64,000 nt of DNA from Sulfuritalea sp. (GTDB taxonomy: Bacteria > Pseudomonadota > Gammaproteobacteria > Burkholderiales > Rhodocyclaceae): positions 1-64,000 of the forward strand of contig JADJUP010000019.1 in the NCBI GenBank assembly GCA_016716965.1, in the 5' to 3' direction. Shown here piece after piece: positions 36,338 to 45,512 of this stretch (position 1 is its first letter; each line of letters starts with the position of its first letter). Below the pieces are notes generated by a model, which saw nothing but the letters and a program-made list of their open reading frames with translations, made no database searches and had not been told where the DNA came from. The position numbers and the translations under genes are program-made.

Positions 36338-37546
36338 TCAGAGTCCGAGGATCATTTGCGAAATGATGTTCTTCTGGATTTCGTTGGAGCCGCCGTAGAT
36401 GGTGGTCTTGCGAACGTTGAAGTAGTGCCCCGAGAGCGGGCCGGCATCGTCTTCGTACGCCGGCATCGCCGGGTCGCCCGGCCAGTCGGGATCGAGCGCT
36501 TCGTGCAGGTAGGGCAGGGCATAGTGGCCCAGCGCCTGCATCTGCAGCTCGGTCAGCATCTGCTGGATTTCCGAGCCCTTGATCTTGAGGATCGATGCTT
36601 CAGGGCCGGGCGCGCGCTTCTTCTCGCCTTCGGCGGAGATCACACGCAGATTGGTGATTTCCAGAGCCATCAGTTCCATCTCGACCTGGGCGATGCGATC
36701 GCGAAAGCGCGGGTCTTCGATCAGCGGGCGGCCAGCGCTGCTTTCGCGGCGGGCGATGGCCTTGAGCTTCTTCAGCTCGCGCTTGGAGCGGCCAACGCCG
36801 GCGATGCCGGTACGCTCGTGGCCAAGCAGGAACTTGGCATAGGTCCAGCCCTTGTTCTCTTCGCCGACCCGGTTCTCGACGGGCACCTTCACATCTTCGA
36901 ACCAGACCTCGTTGATCTCGTGTTCGCCGTCCATCATGATGATGGGGCGCACGGTGATTCCCGGCGTCTTCATGTCGATCAGCAGGAAGGAGATACCCTC
37001 CTGCTGGCGGCCTTCAGTACTGGTTCGCACCAGGCAGAATATCCAGTCGGCGTACTGTCCGAGCGTGTTCCAGGTCTTCTGGCCGCTCACCACGTAGTGG
37101 TCGCCCTCACGCACTGCGCGGGTCTTCAGCGAGGCGAGGTCGGAACCGGAACCCGGCTCCGAGTATCCCTGGCACCACCAGTCCGTACCGTCGACAATGC
37201 GGGGAAGGAAATGCGCCTGCTGCGCCGGATTGCCGAAGGCCATGATCACCGGCGCGACCATCTTGAGGCCGAAGGGAAGCTGCATCGGCGCGCCGGCATC
37301 AGCGCATTCCTCGTCGAAGATGTGCTGCTGCACGGCGGTCCAGCCCGTGCCGCCGTGGGCTACGGGCCAGCTGCTGGCGCCCCAGCCTTTTGCATGCAGG
37401 ATTTTTTGCCAGCGGACGAAGTCGTCTTTGGCGAGTCTCTTGCCGCCGTGGACCTTGCGGGCGATTTCGTTGGGCAGTTGATCGCGCAGGAAGGCGCGTA
37501 CCTCGGCGCGGAATTGGCTTTCTTCGGCGGAATAATCGAGATCCAT
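36338..37546 (-). CDS. Acyl-CoA dehydrogenase, large subunit type (PimC-like)
   Basis: A 402-residue acyl-CoA dehydrogenase subunit with WWCQGYSEPGSGSDLASLKT in the beta domain and TTIYGGSNEIQKNIISQMIL at the end, where the usual catalytic Glu position is Gly. It closely resembles the 384-residue gene at 20362-21516 through most of its length; the main difference is a C-terminal insert around LDPDWPGDPAMPAYEDDAGP, probably near the substrate pocket, so the two enzymes may act on different acyl chains of one pathway. First gene of the ten-gene leftward operon, with a palindrome 55 bases upstream. Confidence 0.9.
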   Translation of the reverse strand: MDLDYSAEESQFRAEVRAFLRDQLPNEIARKVHGGKRLAKDDFVRWQKILHAKGWGASSWPVAHGGTGWTAVQQHIFDEECADAGAPMQLPFGLKMVAPVIMAFGNPAQQAHFLPRIVDGTDWWCQGYSEPGSGSDLASLKTRAVREGDHYVVSGQKTWNTLGQYADWIFCLVRTSTEGRQQEGISFLLIDMKTPGITVRPIIMMDGEHEINEVWFEDVKVPVENRVGEENKGWTYAKFLLGHERTGIAGVGRSKRELKKLKAIARRESSAGRPLIEDPRFRDRIAQVEMELMALEITNLRVISAEGEKKRAPGPEASILKIKGSEIQQMLTELQMQALGHYALPYLHEALDPDWPGDPAMPAYEDDAGPLSGHYFNVRKTTIYGGSNEIQKNIISQMILGL

Positions 37547-37600
37547 GAGCGACGGGTTCTCCGGGAAATTCAGGATTGTTTGTTATTAAGGTCTGCAATG

Positions 37601-37615
37601 CAGAACATGATTCCG
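37601..37615. promoter_or_regulatory. Candidate operator upstream of second paired dehydrogenase operon
   Basis: CAGAACATGATTCCG, 55 bases upstream of the large-subunit start, matches 13 of 15 bases of the reverse complement of the palindrome at 21602. A TGTTATTAAGG stretch at 37581 also resembles TGTTATTTTAGG beside the first site, so the similarity extends beyond the core. Confidence 0.45.
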
Positions 37616-37774
37616 AAAATATGGTACGCGAGTTCAGCTTGGCTGACAAGCGAGAGGGGCAGATATTTGCGCATCCGGGAGCATCGGGCAAGGCGCCGGT
37701 GCTTGCTTCTTTGGTCGCTTTCTTCGATAATCCCCGGCCTGTCTGAGGGGTAACTTTTCAGATGGAACAACGGT

Positions 37775-37851
37775 GGTGGCTGTAGCTCAGTTGGTAGAGT
37801 CCTGGATTGTGATTCCAGTTGTCGTGGGTTCGAGTCCCATCAGCCACCCCA
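37775..37851 (+). tRNA. tRNA-His (GTG)
   Basis: A complete cloverleaf: acceptor GTGGCTG/CAGCCAC, D-arm GCTCAGTTGGTAGAGT, anticodon arm CTGGATTGTGATTCCAG with anticodon GTG, T-arm GTGGGTTCGAGTCCCAT. The extra G at position -1 opposite C73 is the histidine identity feature, and CCA is encoded (37849-37851). Confidence 0.97.
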
Positions 37852-37866
37852 ACCCTTTCTTGAGAC

Positions 37867-37886
37867 GGAGCCAATGGCTCCTTTTT
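37867..37886 (+). terminator. Intrinsic terminator after tRNA-His
   Basis: GGAGCC-AAT-GGCTCC followed by TTTTT, 16 bases beyond the tRNA. The stem is six G/C-rich pairs with a three-base loop. Confidence 0.75.
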
Positions 37887-38136
37887 CATGCCTGCGCCAG
37901 ATAGGCAAGCGGGATTCCCTGCACCGCCTTTCCGCCGCATATCCGCAGTAACGGTACCGGCCCGAACCCGATCGAAATCCAGCTGTGACGGCGGGCACAA
38001 AGACTGCGCTGCCGCCGCGGCGCCCGTACATTGTTACAGCAACGAGGCATAGAATGGCCACGGTGCAATGGCGCAAACCCGGTGATCGATGCCGCCCGTC
38101 ATGCACCCCGGAGCGAAGAACAAAGGAAGCGACCCC

Positions 38137-40380
38137 ATGTCGATACGAAAGCTTGTCGTTGCCAACGGAATCTGTTTCGTCGAGATTCCGGCGGCCGGGG
38201 TCTACCTGCTCTGCGGCTCGCCTGCCGACGCTGTAAAGCACCTTCTGCGACGGGGAATCATTCAAACCACCGAACGTAACGGCGTGTCCTTCGAGAACGG
38301 TCCAAATGCCATCCTTCTGTCGGATGTGATGGTGCAGAACGGACATCTGTGCAACCTGGCCGAATTTCCCATCCTGCAGATGCTCTATCGCCAGGGCATG
38401 CTGATCCCCAATCATCCGAACAATACCGGCCGCAAACCCCGGCTGATAGGGACCCCGGAGCAGCTCGCGGCCCAGTTGCGCTACATCCATCGCGGCAACT
38501 ACGGACTGATCTCCGCCGAGGAGATGATGAAGGCCGGCGTTTCCGAAGCGGAGGCCGACGAACTGATGCGGGTCAAGCTCAAGTTCGCCTTCGGTCAGAT
38601 CGCGCGGCCGGAAGCCTTTGTCGAGTGCCATCCGCTGACCATCGGAAGCACGGATATCGGTGATGGAGTCAGCATCGAGCGAATCGCGAACAATGTATTC
38701 GAGATACGCCATGGCGAGGACATGGTCGAAGTTGACCTCAACCTGGGCCAGCACCAGATCTACCCCTGCCCCTATCCGCTGAGCCACGTCGCCGTGGATC
38801 GTCACTACTTTGCGGTGGTGCATGCCGGGGATGGCGATGGGTGGGATTTCAACCGTCCGGCGATGGGCAGCGTGTTGATCCACCAGGGTCGCGTCTACCT
38901 GATCGATGCCGGTCCCAACATCCATTACAGCCTCGATGCACTGGGCATCGGCAAGAAGGAAGTCGCCGGGATCTTCCATACCCATTGCCACGACGACCAC
39001 TTTGCCGGCCTGACGACCCTGCTCCAATGCGACCGGCCACTGCAATACTTCGCCACGCCCCTGGTGCGTGCCTCGGTAACGCGCAAGTTCTGCGCGCTGT
39101 TATCGATTCCGGAATGCGAGTTCGCCAAGTACTTCGACATCTGCGACCTGGCGGCGGGGGAGTGGAACGACATCATGGGCCTGGAAGTGATGCCGACCGT
39201 TTCGCCGCACCCTGTGGAAACCACGGTGTTCAATTTCCGGGTGCTGTGGGAAGGCGGCTACCGGACCTACGCCCATCTTGCCGACATCGCCTCATTCGCG
39301 GTGATCGACGCCATGGTAAGTCCCGACGCCAGTGCGCCCGGCCTGAGCGCCGCGCGTGCCGATGCGGTCAAGGCGTCCTACCTGGAGCCGGTGGACCTGA
39401 AGAAGATCGACATCGGCGGCGGCATGATCCACGGCTGCGCCGAGGACTTTTCCGAAGATGGATCGAAACGGTTGCTGCTCGCCCATACCTCGCGGGACCT
39501 GACCCAGGCCGAGCGTCGCATCGGCTCCGGTGCGCCGTTCGGGACCCTCGACGTGATGATTCCGGGCGAGCAGAACTTCCTGCTGCGCGATGCCAGTGAA
39601 TTCCTCAAGAGCTATTTTCCGACGGTGCCGGTGGAACGCCTGCACATGCTGCTCAACAACCGCATCGTCACCTTCAACCCGGAAACCATCATCATGTCCG
39701 CCGGGGCGGTGCCCGGGGAGATCTACCTGCTGCTTGCCGGCAAAGTGGAGATCCTGACCCAGGATCCGAACAGCGCACATTTCCTGTTCAGCGGATCGCT
39801 GCTCGCGGAGTCGGCGGCAATCCACAACCGCGAGAGCGAGGATACCTATCGTTCCGTCGGCTTCGTACAGGCCTTGCGCCTGCCGGCCGACCTCTATCGC
39901 AGCTTCGTCGAGCGCTTCTTTTCCAGCGAAGAACTGCTCAAGGTGCGAATGGTCGAGGAGCGGCTACGGCGCACCTTCCTGTTCAGCGATGCGGTCACCA
40001 ACACCACCCTGTTCAGCCTCGCCAAGAGCTGCGAAATCACCCGCCTGCATGCCGGCAAACAGTTCGTCGGTGCGGACGGACGACTGCATCTCATCGGCAA
40101 GGGGCGACTGGCGCGGGGGAAGGACGAGAAGGCGCCGGTGCTCGGCAAGGGCGAATTCTGGGGCGCCGATGGCCTGTTTGCGACGGTACCCAACGGCGCG
40201 GATACTTCGCCCCCGGCGCCTGCGCCGGAAATTCCGCTGGTCGCGCTCGACAGTTGCGAGATATATTCGGTGCCGCTGGTCCTGGTGGAACGGATTCCGG
40301 TGGTGCGCTGGAAGCTGTTCGAAGCCTATCGCAATACCCATCCCTATGCCGCTCCGCGTTACCGCGGAACGGCGCGTTGA
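38137..40380 (+). CDS. Metallo-beta-lactamase-fold protein with C-terminal cyclic-nucleotide-binding-like domain
   Basis: A 747-residue cytoplasmic protein. Residues 1-215 form an unrecognised N-terminal domain. An MBL hydrolase domain follows, with the metal motif HTHCHDDHFAG (HxHxDH) at about 284-294 and later HP and H ligands (VSPHPVET, LLLAHTSRD). Residues about 510-640 resemble a cNMP-binding beta roll (NNRIVTFNPETIIMSAGAVP, GEIYLLLAGKVEIL, GSLLAESAAIHN), and a second weaker roll may follow (LHAGKQFVGADGRLHLIGKG). Start ATG 38137 has AAGGAAG upstream. It could be a nucleotide-responsive hydrolase or phosphodiesterase-like enzyme. Substrate unknown. Tail overlaps the convergent MtfA gene by 22 bases. 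Confidence 0.75.
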   Translation: MSIRKLVVANGICFVEIPAAGVYLLCGSPADAVKHLLRRGIIQTTERNGVSFENGPNAILLSDVMVQNGHLCNLAEFPILQMLYRQGMLIPNHPNNTGRKPRLIGTPEQLAAQLRYIHRGNYGLISAEEMMKAGVSEAEADELMRVKLKFAFGQIARPEAFVECHPLTIGSTDIGDGVSIERIANNVFEIRHGEDMVEVDLNLGQHQIYPCPYPLSHVAVDRHYFAVVHAGDGDGWDFNRPAMGSVLIHQGRVYLIDAGPNIHYSLDALGIGKKEVAGIFHTHCHDDHFAGLTTLLQCDRPLQYFATPLVRASVTRKFCALLSIPECEFAKYFDICDLAAGEWNDIMGLEVMPTVSPHPVETTVFNFRVLWEGGYRTYAHLADIASFAVIDAMVSPDASAPGLSAARADAVKASYLEPVDLKKIDIGGGMIHGCAEDFSEDGSKRLLLAHTSRDLTQAERRIGSGAPFGTLDVMIPGEQNFLLRDASEFLKSYFPTVPVERLHMLLNNRIVTFNPETIIMSAGAVPGEIYLLLAGKVEILTQDPNSAHFLFSGSLLAESAAIHNRESEDTYRSVGFVQALRLPADLYRSFVERFFSSEELLKVRMVEERLRRTFLFSDAVTNTTLFSLAKSCEITRLHAGKQFVGADGRLHLIGKGRLARGKDEKAPVLGKGEFWGADGLFATVPNGADTSPPAPAPEIPLVALDSCEIYSVPLVLVERIPVVRWKLFEAYRNTHPYAAPRYRGTAR

Positions 40381-41123
40381 ACGCCGGGGTCCTGCCGGTA
40401 GAACAAGCGCAACTGCTCGTAGACCTCCGGGTACTCGTCCCACAGCAGACGGGGATTCTCGAAAAACGCTTCGCTGGCGACGGCAAAGAACTCGGCCGGC
40501 CATTCGGCACCGTAGGGGTCCAGCAGGGTTTCCTCGCCATGGTCGACGCGTTCCTGGAAGTCGTCGAAGGCCCGGCTCATGACCTCTATCCAGCGCCGCC
40601 GCGACATGCCTTCATGCAGCGGCGGCACGCCGTCGGCATCGCCGCTGCGCATGTCCAGCTTGTGGGCAAATTCATGGATCACGACGTTGATGCCACGGGC
40701 GTCGGCCGCGTCGTCGAACCAGGACAGCAATACCGGGCCCCCGTACCAGGCTTCGCCCATGACCTCGTCGTCATACTCATGCACGACCCCATCCTCGTCG
40801 ACCATGCGGCGCGGAATCAGGAAGTCGCCGGGATACACCACGATGCCGACCCAGCCTTCGTACCAGTCGAGGCCAAGCTTGAGGATGGGGAGGCAGGCCT
40901 GGAGCGCGATGGTGAGCTGGATGCGTGGCGTCAGTTGCAGGCCCTGGGCGCCACTCCATTGCTTTTCCGCCACGAATTGACGGGCCAGGACGCGCAGTTG
41001 CACACGCTCTGCGGGTTCCAGATGGCCAAGGAATCCGAGTTCGGACTCGACTTGCCCCCATAGCGATTCCGCGATGTCGAGGCGATCGGCCTGGCGTCGC
41101 CGCCACCAGTCGGACATGCCCAT
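40359..41123 (-). CDS. mtfA: MtfA-like zinc peptidase (M90 family)
   Basis: A 254-residue soluble metallopeptidase of the MtfA family. The zinc motif HEFAH sits in NVVIHEFAHKLDM, and a second Glu is available in AEFFAVASEAFF, the family's third ligand region. In E. coli MtfA binds the Mlc repressor and so touches glucose transport control. Whether that applies here is unknown. ATG at 41123 (MGMSDWWRRRQAD) matches the usual family start; an upstream in-frame extension is not family-like. Divergent from relA over 132 bases. Confidence 0.87.
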   Translation of the reverse strand: MGMSDWWRRRQADRLDIAESLWGQVESELGFLGHLEPAERVQLRVLARQFVAEKQWSGAQGLQLTPRIQLTIALQACLPILKLGLDWYEGWVGIVVYPGDFLIPRRMVDEDGVVHEYDDEVMGEAWYGGPVLLSWFDDAADARGINVVIHEFAHKLDMRSGDADGVPPLHEGMSRRRWIEVMSRAFDDFQERVDHGEETLLDPYGAEWPAEFFAVASEAFFENPRLLWDEYPEVYEQLRLFYRQDPGVQRAVPR

Positions 41124-41255
41124 GGTCAGCCGGCGCGGTCCGTCTTGCCACAGCCGCAGGCACGGATCACCGCGGGTGGCGGTGATGGCTGGCAGCATGG
41201 GGCACGCGGCGGCTTCATGGAAGGGCAATTATGCACGGCATGGGATAATTGCCAC

Positions 41256-43457
41256 ATGGTCTCCGTGGTGCATTCCCTCAAGCCGTCAAGTGGCGAAGCC
41301 GAGGCGCTGGAACGCCTGTGCGTCGGGCTGCCGGATGCGGCCGTGGCTCGTGCCGCCGAAGCGCTGGCGCTGGCCAGGGACGCCTACGGCGAAAAGCAGC
41401 TCGGGACCGGCGAGGGCATCCTGCAGCACGCCCTGGGCATGGCCCTGATCGTCGCTTCGCTTGACCTCGATGCCGATGCGCGCATTGCCGCGTTGCTGTT
41501 TGCGGCCAGCGACCATCTGCCGGAATGTGGCGAACGCCTGAAAGTCGGCTTTGGCGATACGGTGGCGGGGTTGGTCGACGGCCTGCACCGCCTGGGCAGC
41601 CTGCGTCCCCTGACGCGCGCGGCGGCCGGGGCTGGTTCGGGCGCCGGTAGCGGCGAAATGCGAACGCAGACCGAAATCCTGCGCAAGATGCTGCTGGCGA
41701 TGGTCGACGACATACGCGTAGTCATGCTGCGACTTGCGAGCCGGGTACAGACCCTGCGCTTCCTCAACGGCCAGCCTGGCGCGCTGCGCGACGAAATGGC
41801 GCGTGAAAGCCAGTTGATCTACGCGCCGCTGGCCAACCGGCTCGGCATCTGGCATGTCAAGTGGGAGCTGGAGGACCTCTCTTTCCGCTACCTCGAGCCA
41901 GAGACCTACAAGCGCATCGCGACCATGCTCGACGAAAAGCGCTCGGAGCGCGAGGGCTTCATCGCTGCGGCGGTCGCACGGCTTAAAGTCGAACTTGGTG
42001 CCGTCGGCGTTGCCGCCGAGATCCATGGCCGACCCAAGCACATCTACAGCATCTGGAACAAGATGCGCGGCAAGGATATCGATTTCGACCGTGTTTACGA
42101 TGTTCGAGCGGTGCGCATCATCGTTCCGGAGATCAAGGATTGCTACACCGTGCTGGGCATCGTGCACCACCTGTGGCAACCGATCCACGGCGAGTTCGAC
42201 GACTACATCTCGCATCCCAAGGGCAACTTCTACCGCTCCCTGCACACCGCCGTCGAGGTCGAGGACGGCCGATCGCTGGAAGTCCAGATCCGCACCCCGG
42301 AGATGCACGAACACGCCGAGCTGGGGGTTGCCGCCCACTGGCGTTACAAGGAATCGGGCAAGTCGGTGAAGGCGGCCGGCGCCTACGAGGACAAGATCTC
42401 ATGGCTGCGGCAGTTGCTCTCATGGCGTGACGAAATCGCGGATTCCGCGGAATGGGTGCAACAGTTCAAGCAGGCCGCGCTGGACGACACGGTCTATGTC
42501 CTGACGCCCCAGGACAAGGTGATCGACCTGCCGCGCGGTGCCACGGCGCTGGATTTCGCCTACCGCCTGCATACCGACCTCGGGCATCGTTGCCGTGGCG
42601 CGCGTGTCGATGGGCACATGGTGCCGCTCAACACCGCCTTGCAGAACGGACAGAGGGTTGAGGTCGTCACCGTGAAGAGCGGCGGACCGTCGCGCGACTG
42701 GCTGAACCCGACGCAGGGCTACCTGGCGACGCCGCGCGCGCGTTCGAAGGTCAAGCAGTGGTTTGCGGCCCAGGACGAGGCCGAGATGCTGGCGCAGGGA
42801 CGCGGCCTGGTTACGCGCGAACTGCAGCGCGAGGGGCAGACCCAGGCCAATCTCGACGAACTGGCCGACAAGCTCGGGCTGAAGAGCGCCGAAGCGCTGT
42901 TCCTGGCCGCGGCGCGCGGCGAGGTCGGCCTGCGCGCCATCGATGTCGCCTTGCGCGGCGGTGCCGAGCCGCTGCCGCCCGAGCCGGAAATCCAGACGCG
43001 AAAAAGCCGCGCCGGAGACAGCCAGATACTGATCGTGGGTGTGGACAAACTGATGACCCGGGTCGGCACCTGCTGCAAGCCGATGCCGCCGGACGCGATC
43101 ACCGGGTTCGTCACTCGCGGCAAGGGTATTTCCATCCATCGCATCGAATGCAGCAATTTTCGCAACATGGCGGCGCGCAATCCCGAACGCGTGATCGATG
43201 CCACCTGGGGCGAGCGGGGGACAACGGTCTATTCCGCCGGGCTGACCGTCGACGCGGGGGATCGCCAAGGGCTGCTGCGCGACATATCCGATATCCTGTC
43301 GCGCGAAAAAATCAATGTCACCGCAGTCAATACGCAGTCGAAGGCAGGCATCGCCCACATGAATTTCGTCATCGAACTTTCCGGAGCGGAAGCCCTCGCG
43401 AGAGTGCTATCCTTGCTGCATGAAGTTCCCGGCGTGCTGAGCGCGCGCAGGTCCTGA
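41256..43457 (+). CDS. relA: GTP pyrophosphokinase (RelA-type RSH protein)
   Basis: A 733-residue ribosome-associated alarmone synthetase. The N-terminal HD hydrolase domain is degenerate: the HD and ED motifs of SpoT are replaced (FAASDHLPECGERL), so it should synthesise but not degrade (p)ppGpp. The synthetase domain has GRPKHIYSIWNKM, YDVRAVRIIV and DDYISHPKGNFYRSLHTAV. TGS domain (YVLTPQDKVIDLPRGATALD), a zinc-finger/helical segment (CCKPMPPD) and a C-terminal ACT domain (VDAGDRQGLLRDISDILSRE) follow. Start ATG 41256; a longer in-frame start exists. A SpoT must be encoded elsewhere. The MASE2 cyclase follows about 50 bases later. Confidence 0.93.
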   Translation: MVSVVHSLKPSSGEAEALERLCVGLPDAAVARAAEALALARDAYGEKQLGTGEGILQHALGMALIVASLDLDADARIAALLFAASDHLPECGERLKVGFGDTVAGLVDGLHRLGSLRPLTRAAAGAGSGAGSGEMRTQTEILRKMLLAMVDDIRVVMLRLASRVQTLRFLNGQPGALRDEMARESQLIYAPLANRLGIWHVKWELEDLSFRYLEPETYKRIATMLDEKRSEREGFIAAAVARLKVELGAVGVAAEIHGRPKHIYSIWNKMRGKDIDFDRVYDVRAVRIIVPEIKDCYTVLGIVHHLWQPIHGEFDDYISHPKGNFYRSLHTAVEVEDGRSLEVQIRTPEMHEHAELGVAAHWRYKESGKSVKAAGAYEDKISWLRQLLSWRDEIADSAEWVQQFKQAALDDTVYVLTPQDKVIDLPRGATALDFAYRLHTDLGHRCRGARVDGHMVPLNTALQNGQRVEVVTVKSGGPSRDWLNPTQGYLATPRARSKVKQWFAAQDEAEMLAQGRGLVTRELQREGQTQANLDELADKLGLKSAEALFLAAARGEVGLRAIDVALRGGAEPLPPEPEIQTRKSRAGDSQILIVGVDKLMTRVGTCCKPMPPDAITGFVTRGKGISIHRIECSNFRNMAARNPERVIDATWGERGTTVYSAGLTVDAGDRQGLLRDISDILSREKINVTAVNTQSKAGIAHMNFVIELSGAEALARVLSLLHEVPGVLSARRS

Positions 43458-43503
43458 GCGGATTCATGCGGACTGGATTCTGCAAATTGGGGAGGAAGCT
43501 AGC

Positions 43504-44658
43504 CTGAGTTCAATCGCCATCGACCGTGGGCGGACGCATCACTGGATCGCCGTCAATAGCTACCGCGTGCGGGTTGCCGCGTTCGCCCTGATCGGCGTGC
43601 CGATCTGCCTGCACATGCTGCCGCAGAACCACGGCCCGGTGCTGTGGGCGCTGTTTTTCCTGCAGTTTCTGGCATACCCTCACCTCGCACAGTTGCACAC
43701 GTCGCGCGCCGCCAATCGGGAACGGGCGGAAATGCACAATCTGGTGGTGGATTCCGTGTTGTCCGGCGCCTGGGCGGCCGGTCTCGGATTCCCGCTCTGG
43801 ATCAGCGTCGCGCTGTTCCTTGCCACGCTGCTGAATCACGCCATAACGCGCGGCATGACCGGGGTAGTGATCTGCCCGCTGGCAGTGTCGGCAGGTGCGC
43901 TGGCTTCGACCACGGTGATCGCCTTTCACGTATCGTCCGATACCGACGGACTGGTGACGCTGTCGTCCATCATTGGCCTGGCGGTATACCTGTCGCTGAT
44001 GGGTATCGAGTTCTTCACCTATATTCGCCGCCTGCATGAGGTGCAGAGCGCGGTCGACCTGCAGAAAAGCACTCTGGAAGAGGCCAACGCGGCCTTGCAC
44101 GAGCAGATTTTCCAGATTCATGACCTGCAGGAAAAGCTCCGCGAACAGGCCAATCGGGATTCTCTCACCGGCCTCTTCAACCGTCGCTATCTGGAAGGTA
44201 CGCTGGAGCGCGAACTGGCCCGGTGCCGGCGCGAGGATGGCCCGCTAACCATGCTGCTGCTCGACATCGACTACTTCAAGCTGGTTAACGACACCTATGG
44301 TCACCAGGCGGGTGACGAGGTGTTGCGCGTTTTTGGTCAGGCCCTTCAGGACTGCTCGCGCGCAGAGGACATTGTTTGTCGCTATGGCGGCGAGGAATTT
44401 CTCCTCGTGCTGCCGAAAATGCCGCTGTCGATCGGGCGCGAGCGCGCCACGCAGCTGCTGGAGCTGTTCCGGCGGACCACCGTCCCTTTCGAGAACCTGC
44501 GCATACCGGTCACCACCTCGATCGGCATTTCGGCGACGCCGGACCATTCCACCACTGCCGAGGGGCTGATCCGTTGCGCCGATCAGGCGCTGTACCATGC
44601 CAAGTCGCGCGGACGCAACCGCGCAGTGGCCTTTGGCGAAGCGGCGCCTGGCGAGTAA
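43504..44658 (+). CDS. MASE2-GGDEF diguanylate cyclase, probable CTG start
   Basis: A 384-residue inner-membrane cyclase. The N-terminal MASE2 domain (residues about 20-185) has several hydrophobic segments and the family pattern FLQFLAYPHLAQL. A short coiled coil leads to a GGDEF domain whose active-site variant GGEEF, near residue 295, is functional in the family; RxxD (RAED) five residues upstream is the inhibitory site. No ATG fits: the only well-placed ribosome-binding site, GGGGAGGAAG at 43489-43498, sits eight bases before CTG 43504. An in-frame GTG at 43567 lacks one and would trim the N terminus. It follows relA by about 46 bases, so both second-messenger enzymes may share a transcript. 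Confidence 0.85.
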   Translation: MSSIAIDRGRTHHWIAVNSYRVRVAAFALIGVPICLHMLPQNHGPVLWALFFLQFLAYPHLAQLHTSRAANRERAEMHNLVVDSVLSGAWAAGLGFPLWISVALFLATLLNHAITRGMTGVVICPLAVSAGALASTTVIAFHVSSDTDGLVTLSSIIGLAVYLSLMGIEFFTYIRRLHEVQSAVDLQKSTLEEANAALHEQIFQIHDLQEKLREQANRDSLTGLFNRRYLEGTLERELARCRREDGPLTMLLLDIDYFKLVNDTYGHQAGDEVLRVFGQALQDCSRAEDIVCRYGGEEFLLVLPKMPLSIGRERATQLLELFRRTTVPFENLRIPVTTSIGISATPDHSTTAEGLIRCADQALYHAKSRGRNRAVAFGEAAPGE

Positions 44659-44738
44659 AGCAAGCGACGGAGGCGGCGAACTCCACAGCGGCTTCGGTTT
44701 GCCTCATGAACCGGGTCGTGCAGAGTCCGAAGGGGCTC

Positions 44739-45512
44739 TCAGGCAATGCCGGCAACCAATCGTGTCGCAAGATGGCCCAGGTGCAGCCGGGGCAGTGCAG
44801 CATGCAATCTTTCCGGGTGGGCCGAGGCTTGCAGGTGCAGCCTGCCATTGCCGTGCGCAAGTTGGCCGGCCAGGCGCTGCGCCTGGCGCGCCACGGCAAC
44901 CGCAACATCGACCAGTTCGGCACGCTCGCCGGCGACGCCTCGCAGCAGCGGCGAGAGGAAGCTGTAATGGGTGCATCCCAGGACGATGCGATCGACGCCG
45001 CGATCCAGCAACGGCTCGACGCGTCGGCGTACGTCGGCAGCGAGCACCGGATCGTCGAGTTGCAGGGTTTCGACATGCGTCGCCCAGCCGGGACAGGGCT
45101 CGACAAAGACTTCGACATTGCCGGCATGGTCTTCGATCAGCCGCTTCAGGCGCGAACTGCGCGCGGTTGCCTCGGTTGCCAGCACGGCAATGCGGCCGCT
45201 TCGGCTGTCCTGCGCGGCGGGCTTGATGCCAGGTTCGACGCCAACCACCGGAATGCCGGGATGGGCAGCGCGCAGGGCCTGCACGGCTGCCACCGTTGCC
45301 GTGTTGCAGGCCACCACCAGCAGGCCGCAACCGCCGGCGACGAGGTCTGCACCCACGTCCAGTACGCGGCCCTGGATGAATTCGTCTTCCTTGTTGCCGT
45401 AGGGAACGTGCGCCGTGTCGGCGAAGTAGGTGAAATCCGCTCCAGGCAGGGTCCGCACCAAGGCGGCGAGTACGGAGAGGCCACCGAGGCCGGAATCGAA
45501 AACGCCGATCAT
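44739..45512 (-). CDS. murI: Glutamate racemase
   Basis: A 257-residue glutamate racemase, which supplies D-glutamate for peptidoglycan. FDSGLGGLSV carries the N-terminal Asp-Ser, the two catalytic Cys are in VACNTATV and LGCTHYSFL, and PYGNKEDEF is the family loop. The C terminus is His/Leu/Arg-rich (RLHLQASAHPERLHAALPRL) and unlike typical MurI ends. It converges with the cyclase gene over about 80 bases. Confidence 0.92.
   Translation of the reverse strand: MIGVFDSGLGGLSVLAALVRTLPGADFTYFADTAHVPYGNKEDEFIQGRVLDVGADLVAGGCGLLVVACNTATVAAVQALRAAHPGIPVVGVEPGIKPAAQDSRSGRIAVLATEATARSSRLKRLIEDHAGNVEVFVEPCPGWATHVETLQLDDPVLAADVRRRVEPLLDRGVDRIVLGCTHYSFLSPLLRGVAGERAELVDVAVAVARQAQRLAGQLAHGNGRLHLQASAHPERLHAALPRLHLGHLATRLVAGIA

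Noticed and set aside
41530..41556. AAAGTCGGCTTTGGCGATACGG in relA, resembling the repeat and encoding KVGFGDT
   Set aside because: The peptide FGDTVAGLVDG is an ancestral part of the RelA HD-like domain, so the match is probably chance.
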